64,000 bases of DNA from JAVVHH01 sp965276815 (lineage in GTDB: Bacteria > Pseudomonadota > Alphaproteobacteria > Acetobacterales > Acetobacteraceae), in assembly GCA_965276815.1 (NCBI GenBank), contig CBDIBE010000008.1:1-64000 (forward strand), given 5' to 3'. The first letter of the stretch is position 1. Each line of letters begins with the position of its first letter. The notes under the pieces are model-generated. The model had not been told where the DNA came from. It did not search any database and worked only from the letters and a program-made list of their open reading frames with translations. Positions 54,388-63,361 of this stretch are shown piece after piece. The position numbers and the translations under genes are program-made.

Positions 54388-55382
54388 CCGAGCTGATCGC
54401 CGCGGATCCGGCCGGCATCGCCCGGGCAGCCCACTTGCTGCGGGACGGCGAGCTGGTCGCGTTCGGAACCGAGACGGTCTACGGGCTGGGGGCCGACGCG
54501 ACCAATCCGCAAGCGGTCGCTGCGGTGTTCGCGGCCAAGGGGCGGCCGCATTTCAATCCGCTGATCTGCCATTATCCGGAACAGGACGCGGCGTTTCGCG
54601 ATGTCGAGGCTTCGGAGACGGCGGCGCGTTTGGCGGCGCGGTTCTGGCCGGGGCCGCTGACGATGGTGCTGCCGCGCCGGGTCACCTGCCAGGTGGCGCT
54701 GCTGGCCGGAGCGGGGTTGGACACGCTGGCGGTGCGGGTGCCGGCGCACGCGGCCGCTGGCGCGCTGCTGCGCGCAGCCGGGCGGCCGATCGCGGCGCCG
54801 TCGGCGAACCGATCCGGCCAGGTTTCGCCGACGCGAGCCGAGCACGTGATAGACGGGCTGGCCGGCCGGATCGCGGCGGTGCTGGACAGCGGCCCCTGCG
54901 AGGTCGGCGTGGAAAGCACCGTGCTGGACCTATCAGCGGGGCGGCCGTTCGTGTTGCGGCCCGGCGGCGTGCCGCAGGAATCGATCGAAGAGCTCATCGG
55001 GCCGGTCGGGCGCGGAATCACGCCCGGCGAGGCCGAGGGCAGCCGGACGCTTCGGTCGCCGGGCCTGCTGGTTTCGCACTACGCGCCGTGCTTGCCGGTG
55101 CGGCTGGGCGCCGAGATGGCCGCGCCGGATGAAGCGGCGCTCGCATTCGGCGCGGTCCCGGCCGGCGGCGGGCTGCAGTTCCAGTTGAGCCGCGACCGCA
55201 ACTTGGTCGAGGCGGCCTCGCGGCTGTTCGAAGGGTTGCGATGGCTAGATCGCGAAGGCCTCGCCATGGGCTTACGCCAGATCGTGGTTGCGCCCATTCC
55301 TGACAGCGGTCTGGGCCGGGCGATCAACGACCGGCTGCAGCGAGCCGCGGCGCCACGCTCGGGGGCGGGTCAGGTCGTGTAG
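54372..55382 (+). CDS. tsaC: L-threonylcarbamoyladenylate synthase, Sua5 type
   Basis: About 336 residues: an N-terminal YrdC domain (GELVAFGTETVYGLGADATN, KGRPHFNPLICHYP, RFWPGPLTMVLPRR, RVPAHAAAGALLRAAGRPIA, APSANRSGQVSPT) and the C-terminal Sua5 domain after the GLLVSHYAP linker. It forms threonylcarbamoyl-AMP for tRNA t6A37. The start is uncertain: ATG 54363, ATG 54372, or GTG 54384, the last giving a four-base GTGA overlap with cysQ. The stop overlaps the convergent repeat-protein gene by 13 bases. Confidence 0.94.
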   Translation: MRSLVTELIAADPAGIARAAHLLRDGELVAFGTETVYGLGADATNPQAVAAVFAAKGRPHFNPLICHYPEQDAAFRDVEASETAARLAARFWPGPLTMVLPRRVTCQVALLAGAGLDTLAVRVPAHAAAGALLRAAGRPIAAPSANRSGQVSPTRAEHVIDGLAGRIAAVLDSGPCEVGVESTVLDLSAGRPFVLRPGGVPQESIEELIGPVGRGITPGEAEGSRTLRSPGLLVSHYAPCLPVRLGAEMAAPDEAALAFGAVPAGGGLQFQLSRDRNLVEAASRLFEGLRWLDREGLAMGLRQIVVAPIPDSGLGRAINDRLQRAAAPRSGAGQVV

Positions 55383-58300
55383 GTGATTTGGAGGTAGTTC
55401 TTTCCGTCGTCGGTCCCGGCGCTCATGGAGAGATTTGTTGCGGCGGCTTGTTGCGTCATGCCTGCAAAGGTGAGGGAGCTGTCCACCGCGCTGCCTGCGC
55501 CGGCCATCTCGAAGTTCAGCGTCGCTCCCTGATAACCGGCCGCACCGGCCGAGGCAGTCCAGGAATCGGTGCTCACACCTTGCTGGAAACCCCAGATCGT
55601 CACCGAATCGCCCTGGTGGAAGTTCACCAGCGTGTTCCAGGTGACACCTGGCCCGCTCGCATCGGCGTAGAACTGGTCCGTCCCGCCGTCCGAACCGCTG
55701 GCACCGATCAGGAAGTTCGAGCCGGCGCCGCCATCCAGTACGTTGGAGCCGCCAGTCGCCTCCAGCGCGTCATCGGCCGAGCCACCCTGGGTAAACACGC
55801 CCGGAATTTCCGCCCGGACCGCGATGCTCTGCGTTCCCGGCCAAATCAATTGCTGATCCACGTTAGGCAGCGGACCGGTGTAACTCGTTCCATTGTTGGC
55901 GCCAGACCGGCCAGTGTCCGCGTTCGTGATGTCGAAACCGCCGTTCAGGTCGGGATCGATAACGGGGAGGGCGGCTTGGGTCACCGGGTCCACGTCTAGC
56001 GACGGACCAATCGAGAGGGCGGCGGCGCCGGTGCTGCTGTTTCCAGTTGGATCGGTGACGGAGTAGGTGAAGGCGGAGGTCTGGCCGAACTGCACGTCGG
56101 TCGGGGTGAATTGCAGCCCGGTCAGTTGAGCGATGGTCAGGTTCTCGCCCGCTGAGACGGCGGTGCCGTTGGCCAGGGTGATTGTCCCGTCGCTCGGCAG
56201 GCTGGACGCGGTGATGACCAGCGCCGCCGGACTGTAGTTGGGGTCGGTCGGTGCCGCGATGCCGATCGGGGTGGGGCCGGAGTTTTCCACCACCGTGAGC
56301 GAGGGCGAGGAGACGCTTGGATCGCCGATTGCGTTGCCGATCGCGAGCGTCATGGCGCCGGTGCTGGCGTTCTCTGCGGGATCGGTGACCGTGTAGGTGA
56401 AGGAGCTGCTCGAGTTGAAGAAGCCCGGCGTCGGGTTGAACAACAAACTGCTGAGTTGGCCGACGTTCAGGGTCTCGCCGGACGTCACCAGCGTCGTTCC
56501 ATTGGCCAAGGTGATCGTGCCGTTGCTGGGCAGGCCGGTCACTGTGATGGTCAGGTCGGAGGCGGGGTAATTCGGATCGGTCGGCGCCTGAATGCCGAGC
56601 GGGGCCAGTGTGTTCTCGCTCACCGGGACGATCGCCGTCCCCACGGTGGGGTCGCCAATCGCGGGGCCGATTGTGAGGCTTGCAGACCCGCCCGCGCTTT
56701 GCCCGGACGGGTCGGTCACCGTGTAGGCGAAAGTGCCGCTGGCGCCAAAAAGATGGGCGGTCGGGGTGAACAGCAACCCGGTGAGTTGGCCGACACTGAG
56801 CGTCTCACCGGAAATGGCCGCCGTCGTACCGTCGGCGAGGGTGACGGTGCCGTCGCTCGGCAGGCTGGTCACCGTGATGGCCAGGGCGGAGGCGTCGTAG
56901 TTCGGGTCGTTCGGCGCCGATATGCCAAGTGCGACTGAGGTATTTTCGGTGGCCGCGACGTCCGAGGAGGGCGCGGTTGGGCTGCTGGCCGTCGCAGCGA
57001 TGGACAACGTCGCCGTGCCGGTCGCGCTATGTCCGGCCGGGTCGGCGATCGTGTAGCTGAAGGTGTCGTTCGTGTTGGAGAGGCCGGGCGTGGGGTCGAA
57101 GAGCAAGCCGGTGAGTTCGGCGAGGGTCAGCATCTCGTCCGAGGTCACCGGCGTCGTGCCGTCGGCCAGAGTGACCACGCCGCTGCCGGGCAGGCCGGTC
57201 ACCGTGATGGTCAGGGCAGCAGCGTCGTAGTTCGGATCGCTCGGCGGCGAAATGCCCAGGGGAGCTTGGGTGTTCTCGGTCACCGCGACGTTTGGCGACT
57301 GAGCCACCGGGTTGCCCACCGGACCGCCGATCGCGAGGCTCACGGTGCCGGTGCTGCTGTTTCCGGTCGGGTCGGCAACGGTATAGGTGAATGCGCTGCT
57401 CGCGCCGAACAGGCCAGCCGTCGGGGTGAATAGCAGGCCAGTGAGCTGCGCGAGGGTCAACGTCTCGCCCGAAGTCACCGCGGTCGTGCCATCGGCGAGG
57501 GTGATGATACCGTTGCTGGGCAGGCCGATGACGGTGATGGTCAGGGCGGATGCGGCGTAGTTCGGGTCAGTTGGGGCGGTTATGCCGAGCGCCGTCTGGG
57601 TGTTCTCGATGACCGCAACGTTGGCCGAGGATACTTCCAGCCCGTCAGTGGCGCCGCTAACTGCAAGCGTCACGCTGCCGGCGCTGACGTTGCCAGCCGG
57701 GTCGGCCACCGAGTAGGCGAACGCGCCGCTGGTGTTGGACGTGCCCGCGGCCGGCGTGAACAGCAGCCCGGTGAGCTGACCGACGCTCAGCGTCTCGCCC
57801 GCGGTCACCGCAGTCACGCCGTCCGCCAAAGTGACGGCTCCGTTGCCCGGCGGGCTGGTCACCGTGATGGACAGTTGCGACGCATCATAGTTCGGGTCGC
57901 TCGGTGGCGTTATGTTGAGCGCGGTTTGCGTGTTCTCGGTCACCGGAACGCGCGACGAGGACACGATCGGGCTGCCTGCCGCGTCGATCGACAGGGTCAC
58001 CGTGCCAGTGCCGTAGCCGACGGGATAGTTGAAGACGTCATAGGAGAATGTGTCGCAGACGTTGCTGACGCCAGGGTTGGGCGTGAAGCGCAGCCCGGTG
58101 AGTTGGCTGAGGCTCAGCTCTTCACCCACATTTATGGCGGTTACGCCGTCGGCGAGCGTGACGGTGCCCGTAATGGGCAGGCTATCGACGATGATTGCGT
58201 TTATGGCGGCAACCTGTTGCGGATTGACCGGCGCCTGAATCCCGAGCGGGGTTGTCGTGCCGGAATCGACTTGGACGTTCGGCGTCGACAGGACGGGCGA

Positions 58301-58630
58301 ATAATCGCCCCCGATGATGCCCAGCGACGCGGCACCATCGACGCTATGGCCGGCCGCGTCCGTTACGGTATAGATAAAATCGTAGGTCTGACCGAAACTT
58401 CCGGGAGTGAACGTGAGGCTCGTCAGATCGCTGACCGACATAGCCTGCCCCATCGCGACAGCCGTGCCGTCGAGGCTGACTGTGCCGTTCTGCGGCAATC
58501 CCTTGACGGTGACAGTCAAGCTGGATGGGTCGGCCCCGGCCTCGGACGGCGCCAAAATGCCGATCGGGGTCGCGTCGCTGTCGGAATTGACCGACAACTG
58601 CGCATAGGTCGTCACCGGCACGACCGGCAT
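55370..58630 (-). CDS. Large secreted protein of eight ~110-residue beta repeats with RTX-like C-terminus
   Basis: 1086 residues from ATG 58630 (GTG 58636 also possible); acidic, almost free of Cys, no signal peptide. Residues 1 to ~880 are eight tandem repeats of about 110 residues, each with ENTxxPLGIxxPxDPNY, a TVTLADGTTxVTSGETL stretch and YTVTDPxGxSxTG, a cadherin/Ig-like sandwich pattern. Then ~200 residues lead to GGSNVLDGGAGSNFLIGASG and TWNTLVNFHQGDSVTIWGFQ, the same C-terminal module as the protein at 43714-45390. Likely exported by a type I system and bound to the surface or biofilm matrix; no ABC/HlyD genes lie nearby. Confidence 0.82.
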   Translation of the reverse strand: MPVVPVTTYAQLSVNSDSDATPIGILAPSEAGADPSSLTVTVKGLPQNGTVSLDGTAVAMGQAMSVSDLTSLTFTPGSFGQTYDFIYTVTDAAGHSVDGAASLGIIGGDYSPVLSTPNVQVDSGTTTPLGIQAPVNPQQVAAINAIIVDSLPITGTVTLADGVTAINVGEELSLSQLTGLRFTPNPGVSNVCDTFSYDVFNYPVGYGTGTVTLSIDAAGSPIVSSSRVPVTENTQTALNITPPSDPNYDASQLSITVTSPPGNGAVTLADGVTAVTAGETLSVGQLTGLLFTPAAGTSNTSGAFAYSVADPAGNVSAGSVTLAVSGATDGLEVSSANVAVIENTQTALGITAPTDPNYAASALTITVIGLPSNGIITLADGTTAVTSGETLTLAQLTGLLFTPTAGLFGASSAFTYTVADPTGNSSTGTVSLAIGGPVGNPVAQSPNVAVTENTQAPLGISPPSDPNYDAAALTITVTGLPGSGVVTLADGTTPVTSDEMLTLAELTGLLFDPTPGLSNTNDTFSYTIADPAGHSATGTATLSIAATASSPTAPSSDVAATENTSVALGISAPNDPNYDASALAITVTSLPSDGTVTLADGTTAAISGETLSVGQLTGLLFTPTAHLFGASGTFAYTVTDPSGQSAGGSASLTIGPAIGDPTVGTAIVPVSENTLAPLGIQAPTDPNYPASDLTITVTGLPSNGTITLANGTTLVTSGETLNVGQLSSLLFNPTPGFFNSSSSFTYTVTDPAENASTGAMTLAIGNAIGDPSVSSPSLTVVENSGPTPIGIAAPTDPNYSPAALVITASSLPSDGTITLANGTAVSAGENLTIAQLTGLQFTPTDVQFGQTSAFTYSVTDPTGNSSTGAAALSIGPSLDVDPVTQAALPVIDPDLNGGFDITNADTGRSGANNGTSYTGPLPNVDQQLIWPGTQSIAVRAEIPGVFTQGGSADDALEATGGSNVLDGGAGSNFLIGASGSDGGTDQFYADASGPGVTWNTLVNFHQGDSVTIWGFQQGVSTDSWTASAGAAGYQGATLNFEMAGAGSAVDSSLTFAGMTQQAAATNLSMSAGTDDGKNYLQITYTT

Positions 58631-58781
58631 CGGCACGTCTTTCTTGGTTGCCCGGAGAGTTTAAGACCTGGCCCTTAAGCCAGGGTTAAGGGCCGATGCA
58701 TGAGTTGCCGTCCGCCGCGCGCGCCCCTACGAAGCTGCTATGCGACCTAGCTGCGCCCCCTGCCCCGCCGACCCAGCCGAC

Positions 58782-60137
58782 ATGACCGCGGAAGCGCTGC
58801 TCGCGCAGTTCGCGCGCGGCACGCTGAGCCCGATTGAGGCGCTCCAGGCGGTCACCGAGCGCATTGCGCGACAGAATTCCGGCATCAACGCCTTCGCAGT
58901 GCTCGATCCGCGCGCGCTCGCCGCGGCGGGAGAAAGCGCGCAGCGTTGGCGCGCGGGGCGGCCGATCGGACCGCTGGACGGCGTGCCTTGCACGGTGAAG
59001 GACCTGATCGACTTGGCGGGCCTGCCCACGCGGCGCGGCAGCCGGACCACCGACCCGGCGAACGCCGCCGATGATGCGCCGATCGTGCTCGGGCTAAAGG
59101 CGGCGGGCGCCGTGATCATCGGCAAGACCACCACGACCGAGTTCGGCTGGAAGACGCCAGGCGATTGCCCGCTGCACGGGATCACGCGCAACCCGCGCAA
59201 CCGGCATTTCACGACTGGCGGCTCCTCGTCGGGCGCGGCGGCGGCGGCGGCGGCCGGGTTCGGGGCGCTGCATGTGGGGTCCGATGCGGGCGGTAGTATC
59301 CGCATCCCGGCGGCCTGGTGCGGCGTGGTCGGGCTCAAGCCGAGCTTCGGCCGGGTCCCGCAATGGCCGCTCGGGGCGTTCGCGAGTGTTGCGGTGGCGG
59401 GGCCGATCACGCGGACGGCGCGGGACGCGGCGCTGATGCTCTCGGCCATCGCGCGATGGGACCGGCGCGATCCGTATTGCCTGCCGGACGAGCCCCGCGA
59501 CTGGCGCGACGGGATCGAGGATGGCGTCGCCGGGATGCGGGTCGCGGTGCTGCGGCGGCCGGGGTTCACGGCACGCGCGGACGAGGATGCGGTTGCCGCC
59601 GTGGAGGCGGCCGCGCAGATCCTGGCGGCGCAGGGCGCCGAGGTCGAGGAGGCGGCGCCGGAGCTGCCGGACACGGGGACGCTGTTCAAGCAATTATGGA
59701 GCACGGCGCTGAAGCTGGCCGTTGCCAACACGCCAGAGGAGCGGCGTCCGTTGCTGGACTCCGGCTTGCAGGAGGCGGCGAACACGATGGAGATGAGCGG
59801 CGTCGAGGTGATGGCGGCCGCCGCACAGCAGGTGCAGGCGGCGCACGCCATGGCCCGGCTGCATGGGCGCTACGACCTCGTGCTCTGCCCCGCCGTGCCC
59901 GGGCCGCCCTCGCTTGCCGACGCGCCGACGCGTGACCCGGCGCGAGCCTTGCTCGAGGAGTGGGCGCCGTGGACGCTGCTGTTCAACCTGACGCGGCAGC
60001 CAGCGATTTCGGTGCCGATGGGGATCGGGGCGGCCGGGCTGCCGCGCTCGGTGCAGCTCGCCGCAGCGCTGTACCGGGACGATTTGGTGTTGCGGGGCGC
60101 GCGGGCACTCGAACGGGCGCAAGAGGAGGTTGCATGA
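58782..60137 (+). CDS. Amidase of the amidase-signature family
   Basis: 451 residues from ATG 58782 (58740 is possible). Ser-cisSer-Lys triad visible: Lys73 (TVKDLIDL), cis-Ser at about 148-150 in GGSSSGAAAA, and nucleophile Ser172 in GSDAGGSIRIPAA. Hydrolyses a C-N amide bond; relatives include GatA, aryl-acylamidases and amidases for xenobiotics, and the precise substrate is unknown. Its stop overlaps the M20 gene start, so both are one transcription unit. Confidence 0.93.
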   Translation: MTAEALLAQFARGTLSPIEALQAVTERIARQNSGINAFAVLDPRALAAAGESAQRWRAGRPIGPLDGVPCTVKDLIDLAGLPTRRGSRTTDPANAADDAPIVLGLKAAGAVIIGKTTTTEFGWKTPGDCPLHGITRNPRNRHFTTGGSSSGAAAAAAAGFGALHVGSDAGGSIRIPAAWCGVVGLKPSFGRVPQWPLGAFASVAVAGPITRTARDAALMLSAIARWDRRDPYCLPDEPRDWRDGIEDGVAGMRVAVLRRPGFTARADEDAVAAVEAAAQILAAQGAEVEEAAPELPDTGTLFKQLWSTALKLAVANTPEERRPLLDSGLQEAANTMEMSGVEVMAAAAQQVQAAHAMARLHGRYDLVLCPAVPGPPSLADAPTRDPARALLEEWAPWTLLFNLTRQPAISVPMGIGAAGLPRSVQLAAALYRDDLVLRGARALERAQEEVA

Positions 60138-61315
60138 ACACGGAAACGCCGGAATCAACGATATTCGCCTGGCTCGCCACGCAGCAGGAGGCCATGACCG
60201 AGCTGCTGCGGCGCATGGTCGAGATCGACAGCGGCAGCTATCATAAGGCGGGCATCGACCGGGTCGGCGCGGCGGCGCGCGAGTTTCTCGAGGGGCATGG
60301 AATCGCGGTCGAGACGGTCCCGCAGACCAAGCACGGCGATTGCCTGCGCGCCGCGGTACCGTGGGATGGGCCGCAAGGCAATGCCGGCGGCAATGTCATG
60401 CTGCTGGGGCACCGGGATACGGTGTTCCCGGAGGGCGAGGTGGCGCGGCGGCCGTTCACCATCCGGGACGGGGTCGCGTATGGGCCGGGCGTGGCCGACA
60501 TGAAGGCCGGGCTGGTGATGAATTGCTTCGTGCTCGCCGCGTTCGCGAAATTTGGCGGCAGCCCGGCGCCGCTCGTCGGCCTGTTCACCGGCGACGAGGA
60601 GATCGGCAGCCCCGAGGGGCGCGCGGTGATCGAGGCGGAGGCGCGGCACGCAAGGGTGGTGTTCAACAGCGAGCCGGGCCGGCCAAGCGGCGCGATCGTG
60701 ACGGGCCGCAAGGGCGGCGTGTTCATGGCGATGCGCATCACCGGCAAGGCGGCGCATTCCGGCGGCAATTTCACTGCGGGGATCAGCGCGATCGAGGAGC
60801 TGGCGCGCAAGATCCAGGCGATTCATGCGCTGACCGACCTGGAGCGCGGGATCACGCTGAATGTCGGCCTGGTCAGTGGCGGGCAGAGCGTGAACACCGT
60901 GGCGCCCTGGGCAGTGGGCGAGATCGATTTGCGCTATATCGATCCCTCGGACCGCGATGCGGTTATGGCAGAGATCGGCGGGATCGTCGAGCGGAGTTTC
61001 GTGCCAGGAACGAAGGCCGAGCTGAGCATCAACGGCGAGTTCCTGCCGATGACGCAGTCGGCCTCGGCCAAGCGGTTGTTCGAGCTGTACGTCGATGCGT
61101 CGGCCGAGGGTGGCAGGGAGGTCACCGGCGAATTTGCCGGCGGTTGCGCCGATAGCGGGTTCACCGCGGCGGTGGGCACGCCGACGCTGTGCGCGGTGGG
61201 CCCGATCGGCGGCCGGGCGCACACGCCGGAGGAATACCTGGAATTGGACAGCCTGGTGCCGCGCGCACAGGCCTGCGCCCGGGCTATCCTGCGGCTCGAG
61301 CAGGCCGGGCTGTGA
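60134..61315 (+). CDS. M20-family carboxypeptidase (glutamate carboxypeptidase-like)
   Basis: 393 residues from ATG 60134, with AAGAGGAGG just upstream. Zinc ligands and catalytic residues fit the M20 family: LLGHRDTVFPEG, GPGVADMKAG, GDEEIGSPEGR (general base Glu) and GRAHTPEEYLEL. The dimerisation domain starts at GGVFMAMRITGKAAHSGG. Closest in pattern to carboxypeptidase G2/glutamate carboxypeptidases. Overlaps the amidase and the next gene by short stretches, suggesting a joint hydrolysis route. Confidence 0.92.
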   Translation: MNTETPESTIFAWLATQQEAMTELLRRMVEIDSGSYHKAGIDRVGAAAREFLEGHGIAVETVPQTKHGDCLRAAVPWDGPQGNAGGNVMLLGHRDTVFPEGEVARRPFTIRDGVAYGPGVADMKAGLVMNCFVLAAFAKFGGSPAPLVGLFTGDEEIGSPEGRAVIEAEARHARVVFNSEPGRPSGAIVTGRKGGVFMAMRITGKAAHSGGNFTAGISAIEELARKIQAIHALTDLERGITLNVGLVSGGQSVNTVAPWAVGEIDLRYIDPSDRDAVMAEIGGIVERSFVPGTKAELSINGEFLPMTQSASAKRLFELYVDASAEGGREVTGEFAGGCADSGFTAAVGTPTLCAVGPIGGRAHTPEEYLELDSLVPRAQACARAILRLEQAGL

Positions 61316-62082
61316 TGCGCTTTCTGTTGGGCGCGGCGCTGATCCTGGCGTGCGGCGCGGCGGCGCCGCAAGCGCCGAGCCTGGCGCCCTCCGGGACGTT
61401 GCGGGCTGCGATCAACGTCGGCAACTCGGTGCTGGCGCAGCCGGACCCGGCAGGCGGTGACCCGCACGGCGTGTCTCCCGAACTGGCGCGGGCGCTGGGC
61501 GAGCGGCTGGGGGTGCCGGTCAAGTTCATCGTCTACAAGGAGGCCGGCGAGGTTGCGGCCGGGGCGGCCAAGGATGAATGGGACGTGGCGTTCCTGGCGA
61601 TCGACCCGGTGCGCGCCGCCACGATCCTCTACACCGCGCCTTACGTGCTGATCGAAGGGGTTTACGCGGTGCCGGCCGGCTCAAAGCTGGACAGCGTCGC
61701 CGCGGTGGACCAGCCGGGCATCCGGGTGTGCGTGGCGTTGCACAGCGCCTATGATCTTTATCTGACGCGGGAGCTGAAGCAGGCGCAACTCCTCCGGTTT
61801 GCCAATGGCGGCCTTGCGGTAACGGCGTTCCTCGGCGCCGGCTGCGAGACGATTGCCGGGGTGAAGGAGCCCTTGGCCGCGCTGGTCGCAGCCCATCCCG
61901 GTTTGCGCCTGGTGCCGGGCCGTTTCATGTCGATCCAGCAAGCGATGGCGATCCCCAAGACGCATGCGGCAGGCGCTGATTATCTGCGGGCCTTCATCGA
62001 GCAGAAGAAGGCGTCGGGCTTCGTGCGCCGGGCGCTCGACGCTTCGGGCCAGCGCGGTGCCGAGGTGGCGCCGGCGGGGTGA
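61315..62082 (+). CDS. ABC transporter substrate-binding protein, family 3
   Basis: 255 residues with a signal (MRFLLGAALILACGAAA, possibly a lipobox-like Cys at 13). The fold is the small amino-acid-binding type: GTLRAAINVGNSVLAQP, PHGVSPELARALGERLGV, EWDVAFLAIDPVRAATILYT. The start ATG at 61315 overlaps the M20 stop. A receptor for an amino acid or similar; no matching permease is next to it. Confidence 0.85.
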   Translation: MRFLLGAALILACGAAAPQAPSLAPSGTLRAAINVGNSVLAQPDPAGGDPHGVSPELARALGERLGVPVKFIVYKEAGEVAAGAAKDEWDVAFLAIDPVRAATILYTAPYVLIEGVYAVPAGSKLDSVAAVDQPGIRVCVALHSAYDLYLTRELKQAQLLRFANGGLAVTAFLGAGCETIAGVKEPLAALVAAHPGLRLVPGRFMSIQQAMAIPKTHAAGADYLRAFIEQKKASGFVRRALDASGQRGAEVAPAG

Positions 62083-62156
62083 CTGGTTTTCTGCGGGCGT
62101 TCCGTATACTGCGATAAGGACCCGTCCGAAGCGGGCAGCAGAAAAGGGGAACGGGA

Positions 62157-63359
62157 ATGGGAACGTCCGATCGGCTGGGCTACGCCCGGCGGGATTTCGT
62201 GAAGCTTGCCGCGACTGGGGCGGTCGCCCTCGGCGCGCCGCGCATCGCCCGGGCGGCGGACGCCGTCAATATCGGCGCGCTCTACCCGGTCACCGGCAGC
62301 CTGGCGCAGATCGGGCAAGGATGCGTCGCCGCCGCCAAGCTCGCAGTCGACATGATCAACACGGCCGGCGGCATCAAGTCGCTCGGCGGCGCCAAGCTGA
62401 ACCTGATCGTCTCCGACGTGCAGAGCGACCCGACCGTGACCCGCACGGAGACGGACCGGCTGATCAATGGCTACAAGCTCTCGGCCATCCATGGCTGCTT
62501 TGCAAGCGCCCTGACTTTGATCGCCAGCGAAGTGGCGGAGCGGGCGCGGATGCCGTTGTTGACCGGGTCGAGCAGCGATCAGCTCAACAAGGGCCGCCGT
62601 TACACCTTCACGCCGTTCGCGCGCGCCTCGCAATTCGCGGGCGCACAGCTCGAGATGGCCAAGCTGGTGGGCGCAGCGCCGAAGGTCGCCGTGCTGTTCG
62701 AGAACACGGCGTTCGGCACGTCGACGAGTGCGGGGCTGCGCGAGCAGGCGCCGGCGGCGGGGGTCGAGATCGTGATGTTCGAGCCGTACTCGGCCGGGCT
62801 CACGGATGCGAGCCCGCTGATCAACAAAGTTCGCGCGTCGGGCGCTAACATGGTGTTCCCGGTGTCGTATCTGAACGATCTGATCCTGATCATCCGCGCC
62901 ATCAAGCAGGGCGGGCTGAAGGTGCAGATCAATGGCGGCTCCGGTGGGTTCGTAATCCCGGACTTCCAGAAAAGCGTGGGCGATCTGGCGGAGGGGCTGC
63001 TGGGTGTGGCGCACTGGAACCACGACATCAGCGACGACGCGCAGAAGGTGAACGCGGAGTACAAGAAGCAGACCGGCGAGTTCTTGTTCGAATACGCGGG
63101 CGGGCTGGTGGCGCAAACCTACATGATCGCCGACGCGCTGGAGCGCGCGGGGACGGCGGACCCGCAGAAGGTCCGCGATGCGATCGCGGCGACGGATGTG
63201 TCCAGCGGTTTTGCAGCGATGTGCCCGGGCGGCCGGGTCAAGTTCGGTCCGGACGGCAAGAACGTCTATGCGCACCCGGTGGGCGTGCAGTGGCAGCACG
63301 CGGACCTGGCGACGGTGTTCCCGAAAGAAGACGCGAAGGCGCAGATCAGCAAGAGCTGA
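62157..63359 (+). CDS. Branched-chain amino acid-type ABC substrate-binding protein, Tat signal
   Basis: 400 residues with a twin-arginine signal (YARRDFVKLAATGAVALGA). Type I periplasmic receptor: VNIGALYPVTGSLAQIGQGC, AIHGCFASALTLIASEVAE, KVAVLFENTAFGTSTSAGLR. Unlike the LivK gene at 14942, this one exports folded through Tat. A good AAGGGGAACGGG site precedes ATG 62157. The next gene is a LivH-like permease cut by the window edge, so a second importer begins here. Confidence 0.92.
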   Translation: MGTSDRLGYARRDFVKLAATGAVALGAPRIARAADAVNIGALYPVTGSLAQIGQGCVAAAKLAVDMINTAGGIKSLGGAKLNLIVSDVQSDPTVTRTETDRLINGYKLSAIHGCFASALTLIASEVAERARMPLLTGSSSDQLNKGRRYTFTPFARASQFAGAQLEMAKLVGAAPKVAVLFENTAFGTSTSAGLREQAPAAGVEIVMFEPYSAGLTDASPLINKVRASGANMVFPVSYLNDLILIIRAIKQGGLKVQINGGSGGFVIPDFQKSVGDLAEGLLGVAHWNHDISDDAQKVNAEYKKQTGEFLFEYAGGLVAQTYMIADALERAGTADPQKVRDAIAATDVSSGFAAMCPGGRVKFGPDGKNVYAHPVGVQWQHADLATVFPKEDAKAQISKS

Positions 63360-63361
63360 GC

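Noticed and set aside
55370..58630. CRISPR-like tandem repeats
   Set aside because: The periodicity is ~330 bp and in frame; these are protein repeats without short spacers.
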